62,986 nt of DNA from Vitrella brassicaformis (lineage: Eukaryota > Sar > Vitrellaceae): the NCBI GenBank assembly GCA_001179505.1, contig CDMY01000158.1, forward strand, positions 52,246 to 115,231, in the 5' to 3' direction. This document shows, in pieces, positions 46,664 through 58,197 of the stretch. The stretch's first letter is position 1. Each line of letters begins with the position of its first letter. The position numbers and the translations under genes were made by a program. Below the pieces are notes generated by a model. It was not told the origin of the DNA. It was given only the letters and a program-made list of their open reading frames with translations, and ran no database searches.

Positions 46664-47014
46664 CCGAGGGGGTCGACCAGTTCCTCTCGAGTGCGGCGCT
46701 GGAAGAGGCCACCGATGTGGCTGACGGGAGGGAGCCGACGACAAGCCCACTGATGGCTGCCTGGAAGCGCTCGCCGCTCTTAAAGAGCAGTGGCGTGGAA
46801 GGGCAGCCATAGATCGGTGGGCGGGGCTGACGGACAGTCAGCCCCTTCAGTGGTCAAGGCCCTTAAGGCCCCGCATGTCGACGCGCGGCCACACGTCGGC
46901 TCCCCCCAGCCCGCTACGGATAGTCGATCCGTCACCCAAGGCGCCCCCTCCACAGCAGCCGCGGCCACGGCACATCCATCCGTTGAGTTGACGGGCGTTA
47001 AGCACGCCGGCCTC

Positions 47015-47222
47015 CAGGCACATCATCCTACACACCAGAGCCAGCCTACAGGTGGGAGGGATGGCAACGAGACCTCCCAGAACAACCCGACAACCCCCCG
47101 ACAGAGACAGCAGCAGACGACCTCCCCGTCGATGACGACCGCGACCTGCGCATGGCCCTGGAGCTCAGCGCGCGACCCATGGACGACGATGGCCCTGGTC
47201 CCCCCCCGCCCCCCCAGCCACC
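47015..47222 (+). repeat. HECT-linker cassette, copy B
   Basis: About 95% identical by eye to 46230-46437, in a different overall open frame. It breaks off after the GCCCCCCCAGCCACC homopolymer-rich segment. Confidence 0.85.
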
Positions 47223-47761
47223 AAGCTTCCGACGTCCGGCTGACGGGAATGGACCACAACCACGGCAGCGATGATGAGCTCACGCCGTCTGTGCTGCCGC
47301 CCACGGAGAGCTCGAGCGACAACAAGACCGACAGGGAGGCGGCCTCCAAAGAGAAGGTGGATTGAAACCACACACAGCAGGGGCACAGAGAGACGCTCAC
47401 GGACGGGTTGGTTCTTGTGTTGTGGATGGTGTGGTGCAGGACCATTCGAGTGTCATCCGTGAGGTCTCGCAGCCACCTATGCTCTCCCCCACTCTCCCAC
47501 CAGCACCGGCACCCACACCCACACCACTGGCACCAGCGGCAGATGCAGTTGCAGTTGCTCCAGCTGCTGCAGACAGAAGGAGAGTGACGATGAAGAACAC
47601 TCCGCGGGCCCAACGAATGAGGCGAAAGAGGCGGCTCTGATGGGCAAGCTCCTAGGGCAGCTGATTGGCATCGGCGGCAACAAGAGCGACCCCAAGAAGG
47701 AGGGGAAGGAGGGCCCCTCTAGGTGGAGGCGAGGCGATTGGCTGTCTGTCTGGCTGACTCG

Positions 47762-47827
47762 GGCAAGTCATTCCTTCGGGAGTGCGTGCCTTCATCGGCA
47801 AGTCATTCCTTCGGGAGTGCGTGCCTT
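47762..47827. repeat. 35-bp tandem duplication
   Basis: The unit starting GGCAAGTCATTCCTTCGGGA occurs at 47762 and again at 47797, with the second copy complete for 31 bp. Confidence 0.9.
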
Positions 47828-48108
47828 TAGAGTTCAGCTGGACGGCAGCCCTTCTTCGCCACCACTCCATCCATGGTAAGTGAAACACAGCACGCACAGA
47901 GAGACAGACAGAAAGACAGACCTCCCTGCATCTTGGATGAATGGACGGGTGCATCTGTCTGTCTGTGTGTGCGATGTGTTTATGAATGCGTTCAGGTCGC
48001 GTGTGACCCATCATGTCTACGACAGACACCCTGTGGCTCGGCCGCGACGGCAAGCCCAGCACCACTGAGCCCCCCTCTGGCGCCCAGACTCCCCTCGTCC
48101 ACCGTGAC

Positions 48109-48602
48109 ATCCCTCCGACCCCTGCGGTCAGCGCGTTGGTCAGGTCTCCTGGCCAACTGCTCCCCCGTGGTCGGTCTGCCGGCCATGCCAGCCGACGCAT
48201 CATCGGATGCTGCGCCGCCGCCGCCGCCGATCGAGGCCAAAGTGGAGGTGCTCGAAATCGACGGAGAGAGGGTTGGCCAGGCGGCCCTGGCCAAGCGCAC
48301 TGACGGGCTGGAGGACGAGGACCCCTTGTCGGTGAGTGTCGCCGACAATGACGAAGACTCGTCTCAACCGCCAGAGGGCGACGCGCCGGAGGGCGCCGAA
48401 AAGAGGAGAGAGGGGACGAAAGATACACAAGGGTCGGCTGCGGCATCGTCAGCTCCCTTTGGCGATCCCTCCACCCAGCGGAGGCAACATCTTCGGTTTC
48501 TCGGGTGCGTTCGGCAAGGTGCCAGCCGCGCTACCTGAGAAGGCGGGCGGCAGAGGTGGCGGCAGGAGGTCCAAGGGCGTAAGGAGCAAACGAGCTGGCC
48601 CT
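48109..48602 (+). repeat. copy 2 of the 43320-43803 segment
   Basis: Differs from copy 1 by a 12-nt GCC-repeat expansion near 48215 (four extra Pro codons), a 2-nt loss near 48470 that shifts frame, and scattered substitutions. Homology ends where cassette copy C begins. Confidence 0.9.
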
Positions 48603-48734
48603 GGAGCTCGGCGAGCGACCCATGGACGACGATGGCCCGGGTCCCCCCCCGCCCCCCCAGCCACCGAGAGGCGCTGATCGGTCGTCGCTGCGGAGCGACA
48701 AGGACGATGAGGGCAAGGAGGGGGACGACGACAC
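48598..48734 (+). repeat. HECT-linker cassette, copy C
   Basis: Matches 46369-46512, beginning in the GGCCCTGGAGCT word that both parents of the junction nearly share. It encodes MDDDGPGPPPPPQPPRGA and an Asp/Glu-rich end. Confidence 0.85.
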
Positions 48735-49527
48735 CAGCGGCATGGGAGCCGCTGCTGCCGCTGGATGCCGGCCCAGGTCGTTGTCGTCTCCAAGGGGGAC
48801 TGCTGGATCGATCGGACGGTAAGTCAGTCCGTGAATGGATCTGATGACACGTACATGAGGTGATGGCCTGCTTCCTCTTTTTTTCTGTATTCTATGTGCC
48901 TCTCAGTGACGATTCCCGTCAATCTCGCGACCGTCGCGCCCGCAGTCCGTCCCCCCGTCGCCACCCCAACCGGCCCGGAGTGACCGACGATCACTTCAGC
49001 TACGGATACCCAGACCCCCCACACACCTCGGCGCTCCACGAAGACCCATTCACCATTAATGACGCAGCACAGGCGGGTCTGCGGTGGCAGCAGCCACGCA
49101 GGCACGCACCCAGAGACCGAGAGGTCACCCCATCCCACCCACCACACAATGGGGACCCGCCATGGGAGTCTGGCCAGAGGGGGGGCTCGCTGGCGACATT
49201 GGGAGGGCGAGGAGGGCCTGTCTTGTGCGGATCAGCGCGTCAAGGCGAAGCTGAGGTTGCTTGAGGCGTTGGGTCGGTTCATGGGTATGGTCATGACGAC
49301 AGCCTCGCCGCTGAACCTCACACTCAACCCCCTCATGTGGAAGAACCTGACGGCCGTGCCCATATCACTGCAGGTGAGGAACCGACATGCACACAGGCAC
49401 ATGGATGGATGGCGATCGGACGCACATTGTGCTTTTGTCACTCATGTCAGGACCTTAACGACGCCGACAGTGAGGCTGTCGAGTGGTTGCGGCAGATGAG
49501 GGCACTGGATGGCGGGGAGGGGCAATG

Positions 49528-51129
49528 GTGTGTATGCACACCATCATGTCAGAGTGTCGGTGTCTAACACCATCATGTCAGAGTGTCGGTGTAGACACAT
49601 TGGCACTTTCTGGTGGGTACTTTCTGGTTGCGTGACTGACTTATTTGTAAATGACTTTTCATGCAATTCTCCCGTCTTTGTTTTCCCCCTGACCTGACCT
49701 GACCTGTTCTAGCCAGGCGTCCACCGAGAGAGGAAAACATTTTCTCCGGTTTGTTTGCACCGGCCAGATGTTTTTAATGTGTACACACACACACACACAC
49801 AGTGTCACATACATACCATACACTTCCTTACTTCGGACGGACAGGGCTGACTGTCTGAATGGCTGGGTACATGCCATGCACTACACTCATCCCACTCACT
49901 CACTCACCACACACACTCACACACCACCTACCTGAATGCAGTGTGTTTATGCTGGGTGGATATAAGTGAGTAGCTGACCTCACTGACTGCATCGCTTTTG
50001 TCCTGCGCGCCCCGCAGATGACATTGTGCCATCGTCATGCCATGACGATCGCCTTCGTACTCGGCATCGGTCTCCTTTTCCCATCCGGCCGTCGGCGGCA
50101 GCCTTTTGAGTATTGGCGCGACACCTTGGCTCGCTCTAAGTGTGTGTTGTTGGCCACCTCGTGTGTGTGTGTGTGTGTGTGTGGTCCTTCATTCTTCATA
50201 GCTGCCTCCCGCTGACAGCGCACTGTCCGCACTGTACAACGCGTTCGATAGACACAGTCACTTGTTTGCAGTGATGCGCTGTGCCTGCTATACTTGCTGA
50301 ACCCCTCTGTATGTACCACCCACTACTGTACACCATGTCAGTCATGTTATGCACGTGACTGATGGACTGACTTGTGGGTACGGATCGGATGGACAAGACG
50401 GTCTCGGCCATGCATATGCCAACCTACCGCACACACACACACGCGTACGTGTCAGTCATGTTTTCCTTGATCTCTGCCCTGCCTGCACTCATGATTCATT
50501 TCATTCGTTTGGCAAGCTTCCGTGTCGATCGTTTGGATAAGTATTTGCATTCCTACACTCAATACAATGAATGGTGCGCACCGCACCTCAGTGAACTTTA
50601 ACTCTCCCACACATAACTCTCCCACACATCACACAACAGTCAACACACAACGGACACACAGATGTCGACTCATGACATCAATCAGCTGGGAGGAAGCGGG
50701 CCGTGGCCAGCTCACTCAAATGGCAGGCTAATCAGTCGGCGCGCATGATATCTATCATCACGTGCGCCTCACTCCAAAAGCGCACGGCGAGGAATTGGCG
50801 AGAATTCGGTGACAGAGAGACATCGCCACTTTTTTCGCGGGATGGATCGCCATCCTGTGCAATATCCTGTGCCATCCAGTGCTTCCTGCCGTTCCGACAC
50901 CTCTCTTTCAGCGACTGCATCGCAGTCCCACCTCTTCGCTTCACCATCGCCGCCAACGCGCCTGGCGCCATCTTCAGCCGCAGCTATTCAGGGCTGACAA
51001 GGTGAGGAGCAGGTGAAGTGAAGCGCTCAGTGATGCCATCTTTGTGCCGCCGCAATTGGCGTGTGCTCTGAAATGCAGACTGCTGACCCGTCTGCAAGGA
51101 AGAGCAGCGTGGCTGTCCCCCGGCTGCCC
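49528..51129. other. gap with repeats, no firm gene
   Basis: Contains the 29-bp duplication at 49538-49592, (CA)n at 49786-49802, (GT)n at 50163-50182, and a doubled AACTCTCCCACACAT near 50599. ORFs of 70-100 codons occur on both strands near 50703-51005 without recognisable features; one ends at a plausible donor (ACAAGGTGAGG, about 51000) and may be an upstream exon of the next stretch. Confidence 0.45.
49538..49592. repeat. 29-bp period duplication
   Basis: ACACCATCATGTCAGAGTGT and the following CGGTGT occur at 49538 and again at 49567, separated by CTA. Confidence 0.9.
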
Positions 51130-54066
51130 CTTGTTTTTTGCGTGAGAATCGTGATGCATGTGTTGAAGGAGGTGCGCGTCAACGAGGAGGACCAGACGCC
51201 CGTGCTCGGCGCCGCACTGCCCAACCCGCTGTCCGGGTTCATCAACGAGCACGGTGGCGGCAACAACGCCAGCATCCTCACCACCACGGACGCCCCAAGC
51301 CGCATCTGGAAGACAGTGCCCATCGAACAACACACGTGCCTGTCGGATGTGGAGGAATTCTAGCACGTTCAAGACGCTAATGCTGCCAACCACCAACACC
51401 AGCAGCCTCGGCAGCACCGCCCGGGGTGAGCGAGAGACCGGCAGTGCGGCAGCGGCTATCGAAACGAGCAGGCTGGAGCACTTGCGGGACTCGGCAAGTG
51501 CCGACCTCACTGCAATAGACGATGGGCCGACCAAGGCCCCCTTTGTGCGGATCTTCGGCGCCCGCATCGACCCTGAGCGACCGGCCATGCTCGTCGAGGG
51601 CGATATCGAGACCCCCATGGAACAAGTCCCACCAGGTGCGTCTGCGTGTCACACGAAAGAAAGGAAGGAGGGAATCTAGAGAGGGGCAGAAAGAGAGGAT
51701 CTCATATTCTCTGTCCCGTGCTCTTCTTCTCTTCCGTGTGTGTTGACTCACTCAATCAGGCGCCTACACGCCGCTGGATGGGTTTCTGAGAGTGCAGTCG
51801 TTCACGGCCCAGCCTAGGCCGTTCTCGATGGTCACTCGGAGGCTGAGCTGGTGAATGGTGTGGGGCTGCTCGGTGGTGAGCAAGGGCTCCCATATCCGCT
51901 CCATGTACTCGTGAAGGACCTCGCCCAGCAGCACAGAAAGGGCCTCCGCCCCAGGGCAAAGAGGATGGCCACCTCCCTCACCCACATCTTGGCTCACGGG
52001 CACCCCCGCCGCTTTGGACGAGGTGACGGCCCTGCTGCTGGTTTGGGAGTGGCGGGCCAAGGACAGTTCCATGGGTAGCATGACGGCGGCCGAGCAGCAG
52101 GCCGTGTGGGCGGCGGTGGCGAGGGCGGAGGACCGCATGAGGGCGGCAGGCTACGAGCGGCTGTTTAAGTGCGGAGGCAGGGGCCAACGCGACGGCCGAG
52201 GACGACCAGAGGATGGTGGAGGCCATCTGTGCCAAGGCAGCCCTGGACCACATCGACACATTTCGCCACACCACCGACCCTCATACCGGCCTCCCTCGAT
52301 TGCCCTCTCGCCCCACAGACGCCGCCCCCTCACTGCTCGACAGGATGGACAGGGAGCCGCATCTCACGTGGCTGAATGGCGTGGCGGCGTGGCTGGCGAA
52401 TCTGGCGCTGCACGCATGCCAGCCGGAGCTCACGGGCAGACACATCACCTTGGAGCAGATCGAGAAGAGCCTGTACGAGCTCCATGAGTCCTTCATGAAG
52501 GAGTCCTTCGTGGTGCAGGCCAGTGTGTGGGAGGCCCCAGCCACAGCAGACAAAGTGATAGACCTGGCCATCACCATGTCGAACAAACAGGTGTGTGGCA
52601 ATGGACGAAAAGAAAGAGAGAGAGAGAGAGAGGTTTGTTTTACTCCTGTATGCTTGCTGGATTTGCGTGCCTGTGTGCAGGGGTGTGTGCCTCTGGTGCA
52701 TCCCTCACGTGGCGAGAAGCCAGGAGAGCCCCCCTCGGCAGCAGAGGGGGGCTCGGCGGCCGAGCGTCAGCAGCGCCGACGCCCCCTTCGCTGTTCCAGC
52801 AGACAGAGAAGCGCATGGAGCGGCTGCCACACCGCCTCGTCACTGTGGACGAGCTGCTGATGCAGATGGAGCAGCGCATCTCGATGCCCACTGGGTGGCC
52901 AACAAGTAGACAGACATGTAGATTAGTCACTTTCATGTCTCGCATTTGCTCGTGTCCGTCTCAGGACATCTCTGCACATCGCTGCCCACGTTTTATATCT
53001 GAGTGGAGTGGAGTGTCCAAGGACAGCACCCATCGCCTGTCGCCCATGCAGAGAGCAGCGGGGTTGCCGACGCCAACCACCCCATCGAGGATGCCGGTGG
53101 TGTGTCTGGCCATGGCGCGACGAATGGGCTGGTTGTCGAGGGTATGGGGATGGTGGGGGAGCCGCTGGTCAAGGACGTCAGGCGAGAAGACACGTCGCCG
53201 GCAGAGGAGGGCGCCGACACCGCGAACGACACAGCCGGGAGGGAGGAGGCGGGCGAGAGAGAGGTGGAGAGGCAGGTGGACGAGGAGGAGCTGCCTGACG
53301 CTACCCCTGACACCACACAGCAGCAGCCGCCCGTCGAAATAGCGCCGCCCGAGAGCGAGAGGGAGGGAGTGGAAGTGCAGGAGTTGGAGGCGGACCAACA
53401 CTTACCACAGGTATGTGCCTGATGCCCGCCACATGCACATCCATCCATCCATCCACAAATGTTCTGTCTGTCTGTGTCTCTGTCTGTGTCTCTGTGTGCG
53501 TCTTGTCAGGTGTTCAAGTCTGACCCCGCACCTACATCGCCACCCCAAGAGGTGCGCACCCCGGTCGTGGCCGAGCCAGCCAGCCTCTCCCGCACCCCCA
53601 GCATCCCGCCGCACATTGCTGCCCCCGCCGCTGCACCACCACCACCCACCAACTACACACCACCCTACCCCTACGCCACTGGACCACACCCCCTCGCAGC
53701 CGCAGCACCCAACCGGCACTCGCTCCCAAAAGCACCTATGTGCCAGTGCCCGGCATCGAGGCTGCATTCGAGCCGCTGGCCAAGGTGCTGGTCCCCTGGC
53801 ATATGGCGCCTCTGCGCGTCAGGCAGGACGGCCTTGAGGGGGGCTGGTACTTCAATCCTCAGCAGCGCCGCTGGGATCTGTGGGAGTGGGACGACAGCGT
53901 CGACATGTGGGGCGTCAAGTCGTCCACCCAGGACTGGTGGATGCGGGCGGCAAGTGCGACCTGGCAGTGGCGACCAGACAACGAGGAGCTGCGCCAGAAG
54001 ACAGTGTCAGCCATGTCGGCTCTGTGGGAAGGGGTAGTGGGCCTTTTCTCGTGTGAGTGCCAGTGA
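51130..54066 (+). pseudogene. decayed protein-coding locus with many frame breaks
   Basis: Protein-like segments follow each other on one strand in alternating frames: EEDQTPVLGAALPNPLSGF to EQHTCLSDVEEF, then TFKTLMLPTTNTSS to RIFGARIDPERPAMLVEGD, AYTPLDGFLRVQSF, LVNGVGLLGGEQGLPYPLHV, LDEVTALLLVWEWRAKD, then DDQRMVEAICAKAALDHI to AITMSNKQ. Next come EKRMERLPHRLVTVDELL, an acidic stretch with DEEELPDATPDTT, a Pro-rich exon after VFKSDPAPTSPP, and finally GIEAAFEPLAKVLVPW with a Trp-rich end (GWYFNPQQRRWDLWEWDDS) to the stop. Frame changes fall near 51362, 51827, 52015, 52165, 52780 and 53730, not at splice consensus. Some true introns persist (for example 51635-51760, 53410-53510). I do not recognise the parent family. 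Confidence 0.5.
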
Positions 54067-54442
54067 GGGCCCTGGGGGAGGGGAGAGGAGAGGAGGGGGC
54101 CGTGGCTGTGGGGTGGTGGCTGCATGGGTGTTTGCTTGAGGTTGGTTGGCGTGTTGTCATGCTTCAGAGATCATTCCATGTTACATAACTGCATGGAGCG
54201 AGCGAGGCAGGAGGGTGGAAAAGAGGACCGTGTGGAGTCGCTCGGTGACATCGTTGTCTACATTTTATATTGGTGCGCTCTGTGAGACAATGGCCAGGTG
54301 CATGTCTTATTAAATCAGCCGTCGTCCATGCTCTTTTCTCAATTATTCCATTCACGACCATATCATTCAATTTCATCCATCTCATTTCTTCTCTCTTCTC
54401 AGGCAGGCACCACATGCAGATCCAATCGCACAGTATCTAACG

Positions 54443-55152
54443 TCACGGCGGCGCGATGCCCTTTTTCCGCAGGTAGCGCCTCTGGAATCGATTGCCCCTC
54501 TCGGTGAGGGTGGTGTCGTCCACATCGTCAAAGTCCACCGTCAGCTTCTTGCCCTCGACGATCTCCTCCAGCGACGCACGAGGTAAACCGCTCTTGTCAA
54601 GACGAACGATCTCGTCCTTCAAGATCCTGACACACACACGTGTGAGTTCTGCGATGCACACATCCATCCACCGGCACGTGTACCCACCTACCTCTTGAAG
54701 TTGGGGACGCCCAGCAGCTTCTCCCTCAGCCCCGTCATGCGCCTCTCTATCAGGAAGCCCCACCCGATGTTGGCAAACGTCAATATCACCGCCAAAGTGA
54801 AGAGTGCCAGGGCCGTGGTGGCACCGATGCGGAGCAGCGTGTCAAACACGGGGTTCTCGTACATCAGCTGCGAGAGCACCAGGCTAGGCAATGCCCCAGT
54901 CACGCCGTCAGCTTGAGGATGGGCCAAGTCATCAGGCGGGGCGATGGGGAGAAAGGAGAGATCGTTGACGGCTGCTGGAGTCCTCAAGAGCGAAAAATCG
55001 CTGTCGGGCAGCCTCGCGACGCCTGAATGAAGAGATGAGGGTGCCGACGGTCCAAAGTGGAGCGCTGGCGGCGGTTGGAAAGCATCAGCACTGACAGCAA
55101 GCGCCAGGATCTGCCATAGCATAGCTCTGTAGAGGCTACAGAGAAGCTGCAT
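54443..55152 (-). CDS. plastid-targeted membrane protein, unknown
   Basis: Two exons (55152-54692, 54626-54443) join in phase 2 to 214 residues. The leader has a hydrophobic signal peptide (MLWQILALAVS) ending ADAFQPPPA; the Phe next to the cleavage site is the known import mark of complex red plastids. The following 60 residues are Pro/Ser-rich. A hydrophobic segment (ATTALALFTLAVILTFANIGW) lies near residue 125, then a basic-amphipathic part (ERRMTGLREKLLGVPNFKR). The charged C-terminus ends NRFQRRYLRKKGIAPP. The most likely place is a plastid or thylakoid membrane. No known photosystem or transporter signature is visible. Confidence 0.7.
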
Positions 55153-55441
55153 CTTCGTCGCCAGAAGACACTCACACGACGATGAATAAAGAGCCTCAAA
55201 TCAACGGATCTTCACATCCGCAGCTGTTCTGCCGCTGACGATGCGCCTGTTGCTTGTGGACTTGTGGACTTGTGGGACTTCTCCTTCTCTTTCCCTCCGC
55301 TAAGCTCGCAGATGCCAAGCTCCCTCGAGGAGAAGAGCTGAAGGCGGATCGGCGTCGCCCGAGCAGCATCAGGAGATCCACATTGAAAGGAAGCAGAAGC
55401 TGATCTGATCATCTGTCATCCAGTGTCATCGAGTGTCCGTC
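55153..55441. promoter_or_regulatory. bidirectional promoter with AAGCTCGCA
   Basis: This 289-bp gap separates divergent starts. AAGCTCGCA is at 55302-55310, about 132 bp before the + start and 150 bp before the - start. CTTGTGGACTTGTGGGACTT near 55261 is a short local repeat. Confidence 0.45.
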
Positions 55442-57548
55442 ATGGCCAGGCCTTCTGCAGCGGCAGGCAGAGCCGGCGGCGACGCTGGTGCTCCAAAGAA
55501 AGACAAGTGGAGCAAACGCGCCAAGGAAGAGCAGGACGAGAAGTGGAGGAAGACCCGGAATCTCGTCATCGGTCAGTACTCGTGTGCTCATTGGGATGCA
55601 CAACGGCTTTGCAATGGTGCATATGTGTGTGCTGCAGGTCTGGGAATGCTGGGCTTGCTGTCGGGTGGTTTGTTCCAGGTCGTCTACACGATTTGGGATG
55701 CAATCTATGGCGGATTCCACCACATACCTCTTGACAACAGCAACAAACTCAAAGGTCAGGCAGACAGACACGCATCAAACCGTGCAGCCGTTCGCAACAC
55801 AGAGCAGATGCTGCGCTGTGTTCCTTCAGATGTGTTCTTTTCGGGCGAGCCCTGGCTCGTTCACTGCACTTATCCCGACTCGACCACGCCGTAAGCACAC
55901 ATCAGCACCAAGCTGCGCTACTGCTGCAGCTCATCGTTGGGTGTGGACTCAATGCGTTCAGGATGGTTCATCCGGTGCTGCAGAATGCCCGCACGAAGCT
56001 CTCCACTGAAGGCTTCAGGCTGGGCACCATGGACTGTGGATGTGAGAAATCATAGACAGGCAGCAGGCACACATGATGGAGCTGTTTGTGGTCTTGTATC
56101 TGACAGCTCCGATGGCGTCGAAGCACAACAAGAGTGTGGTAGACCGCTTCCACCTCCCCAAGACAGCCGTGGGCTTTGTGGTGGCCAACGGCGACAAACC
56201 CAAGCCACTCACACACCAAAGTCTGACTGACGCCAAGAAGCTCACCGAATACGCCAAGAAGGCCGCCGAACCAAAAGTCGTCCAAATCGTTTCGGTACGT
56301 GCGAATGAGAAAAGTGAAGGAAAGGCCACGAGCGAGGCATTTCGTTGCTCCCTCTTGTTTTGTGCAGGTTCATGAGTTTCCGGCTCACTGCACGGAGAGG
56401 CGTCGGTGTGTGGTGTTGGGTCAGAGGGGCGGTGTGGCCAAGAAGATGCGTCAGGAGATCCTGCCGCCGCTGATGCACGACAAGAAGGTCCGGGGCCTCA
56501 AGCTCGTCTCAGTCGACACGGCCAAGTTCCAGGTATGTACGCGCCGACGATACAGTAAGCCTCTCGTGATTCGATGACGTGGGTGTGGTTGGTTTGTGTG
56601 GTCAGGTGAAGTTGGATGAGAAGATTCTGTCGACGCGTAAGAAACTCCCGAAGGATAAGGATGGCAAGGCGTCCGACTCGCGAGGGCTGACAGCCATGTG
56701 CCTGCACAGATCAGATGAACCGAGTGGTCAAGCTGATCAAGGTATGTCATGCGAGCCACGACACACTGATCGATCAAGGGGCGCATGGACGGATATCGAG
56801 TGGGTCGATTCGGTTTCTCCCTCTCAGATGAGGAGAGCGGCAAGGCGAAAGGGGGCAAGGGGAAGAAGAAGCCCGCGGGGACCTTCTACGGCTCATTTCA
56901 CAACGGTGAGCCATTCACACAGTCCTCTGAATTGCAATAGACCAACACAACCGCGTCACCGTCTGTGTGTGTGGGCGCAGGTGAGGTGACAGATGACAAT
57001 CCGGGCGGGCTGGGCAAATTTATCCGGGCCTGCGGGACGGTCGCTCTGGGAGCAGGTAGACATGCAGATGCGAATCCATACCCCAGTCGATTTCGCCCTG
57101 TGGCATGTAGGTTCCGGAGCTTTAGTGAAGCTCGACCATCCTCCCAAGATCTCCCTGCGCATCAGACCCACACCACAGACCGCCCAACAGCAGCAGAGGC
57201 AGCCACCACCCGAACGGCCACCACCATCCTCCTCCCAGCAGCAGAAGCAGCAAGAGGATCTGGATGATGTGGATTGGGCGAGCTATGGTTTGGGTGACGA
57301 GTGGCGGGAGGACGGGGGCGATGATGAGGGTGAGGGTGTGCCTCGGCGTGCGGCGGGGCCAGAGGAGCTCGAGTTTGTGGATGAAGACGACTATGTGGAG
57401 GCGGGGGGGGACGCGGAAGGCGACGAGGATGACGAAGGGGAAGTGGTGAGAAAGACACAAGGGAGGGAAGATATGGGTGGGTGCGGGGCATCGCTATCCT
57501 ACCCATTTGTGTGTCTTGTTCGTGTTGTGTGTGCAGGTTTGGGTGTGA
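55442..57548 (+). CDS. membrane protein with thioredoxin-like region
   Basis: Eleven exons (55442-55571, 55638-55754, 55830-55890, 55962-56041, 56107-56294, 56368-56532, 56606-56741, 56828-56905, 56981-57055, 57111-57445, 57537-57548) join in phase to 458 residues; the last exon is only 12 nt (VWV and stop). The basic head (KKDKWSKRAKEEQDEKWRK) precedes one membrane span (LGMLGLLSGGLFQVVYTIW). Then comes a thioredoxin-like pattern: FFSGEPWLVHCTYPDS, VLQNARTKLSTEGFRLGTMDCG, VVDRFHLPKTAVGFVVANG. There is no CxxC, so redox activity is unlikely. Lys-rich middle, then Gln/Pro and an acidic tail (DEDDYVEAGGDAEGDEDDEGE). The layout recalls ER-membrane DnaJ/thioredoxin-type proteins without the J domain; that is inference. 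Confidence 0.7.
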
Positions 57549-58197
57549 GAGGATGGGCTGTTTTTCCTGTGGATAGGGCGATCGACTCAATAAGTTAAGG
57601 CAGGGCCGAACGGTCGGCCTGGTGGGATGCGTGACTGCACAGACAGCTTTCGGTGTACATGTCTGTGTGTGTGTGCATGTGTGTCGACTCTCTCTCGTGT
57701 CACTCATCGATCGACGCGATGACTGAATGCAATGAAGGGATGTCTCGTTCGAAAAAGAGTGTTCACTCATCCATTTCAACCATTACATGCATCCACCGTC
57801 AGTCGGGGTGGAAAAACTCTGCTCCCCTCCTTCAGCCTTCCGCCTGTGCACAGCATACCCCTCGTTTCGCACGTCGATGACGAGCTTTATGCAACTCGCC
57901 ACTGATGTGCGGGCAGAGGAGTGTACGTAAGCACCAGATGGCCTCTTCTTCCCCTCCCTCGAGGGTCAGCTTCATCCAAGTGCCTCAGCGACTCGGTACG
58001 ATGTCTCCTGATCGGCTGCTTCCTGATCAGGAGACGGCGTACCTGATCCCAGAGGTAATGGGATGAAACGACCCGAGACTGCAATACTCTACACAGAGAC
58101 GCCCCACCGATCGCTCTCTCACTCACTCACTCACTCCCCTGTAACCAGCCACGCATCCTCATACATACGAAGAGCCATCCCTGTTCTCCCTCCCCCT
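57549..58197. other. convergent 3' gap, nothing supported
   Basis: No gene is seen between the two convergent stops. A local inverted repeat GATCAGGAGAC / CTCCTGATC lies near 58006-58034 (GTCTCCTGATCGG and CTGATCAGGAGAC). Confidence 0.45.

Larger units (their letters stand above)
46664..49527 (+). pseudogene. rearranged HECT-domain remnants
   Basis: This stretch mixes duplicated pieces with unique coding-like pieces in changing frames. Pieces include TEGVDQFLSSAALEEATD (46662 on), copy B, an exon-like DHSSVIREVSQPPMLSP (from 47441), ALMGKLLGQLIGIGG and VRAFRVQLDGSPSSPPLHPW (47620-47875), the exon-14 copy with copy C (48109-48734), then SDDSRQSRDRRARSPSP (48907 on). After a G-run frame change near 49180 come LEALGRFMGMVMTTASPL and NPLMWKNLTAVPISLQ, then DLNDADSEAVEWLRQM (49451 on). 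The last pieces match the HERC-type HECT N-lobe (FLGxxxGxAxRxxxPLxL, WKxL, DLxxxD) and carry good splice sites. These could be true 3' exons of the giant gene separated by inserted duplicates, or a decayed end. Exon order here is not resolved. Confidence 0.5.

Noticed and set aside
50732-50971. 79-codon minus-strand ORF
   Set aside because: No domain, signal or partner exon; it overlaps an equally weak plus-strand frame, so neither is annotated as a gene.
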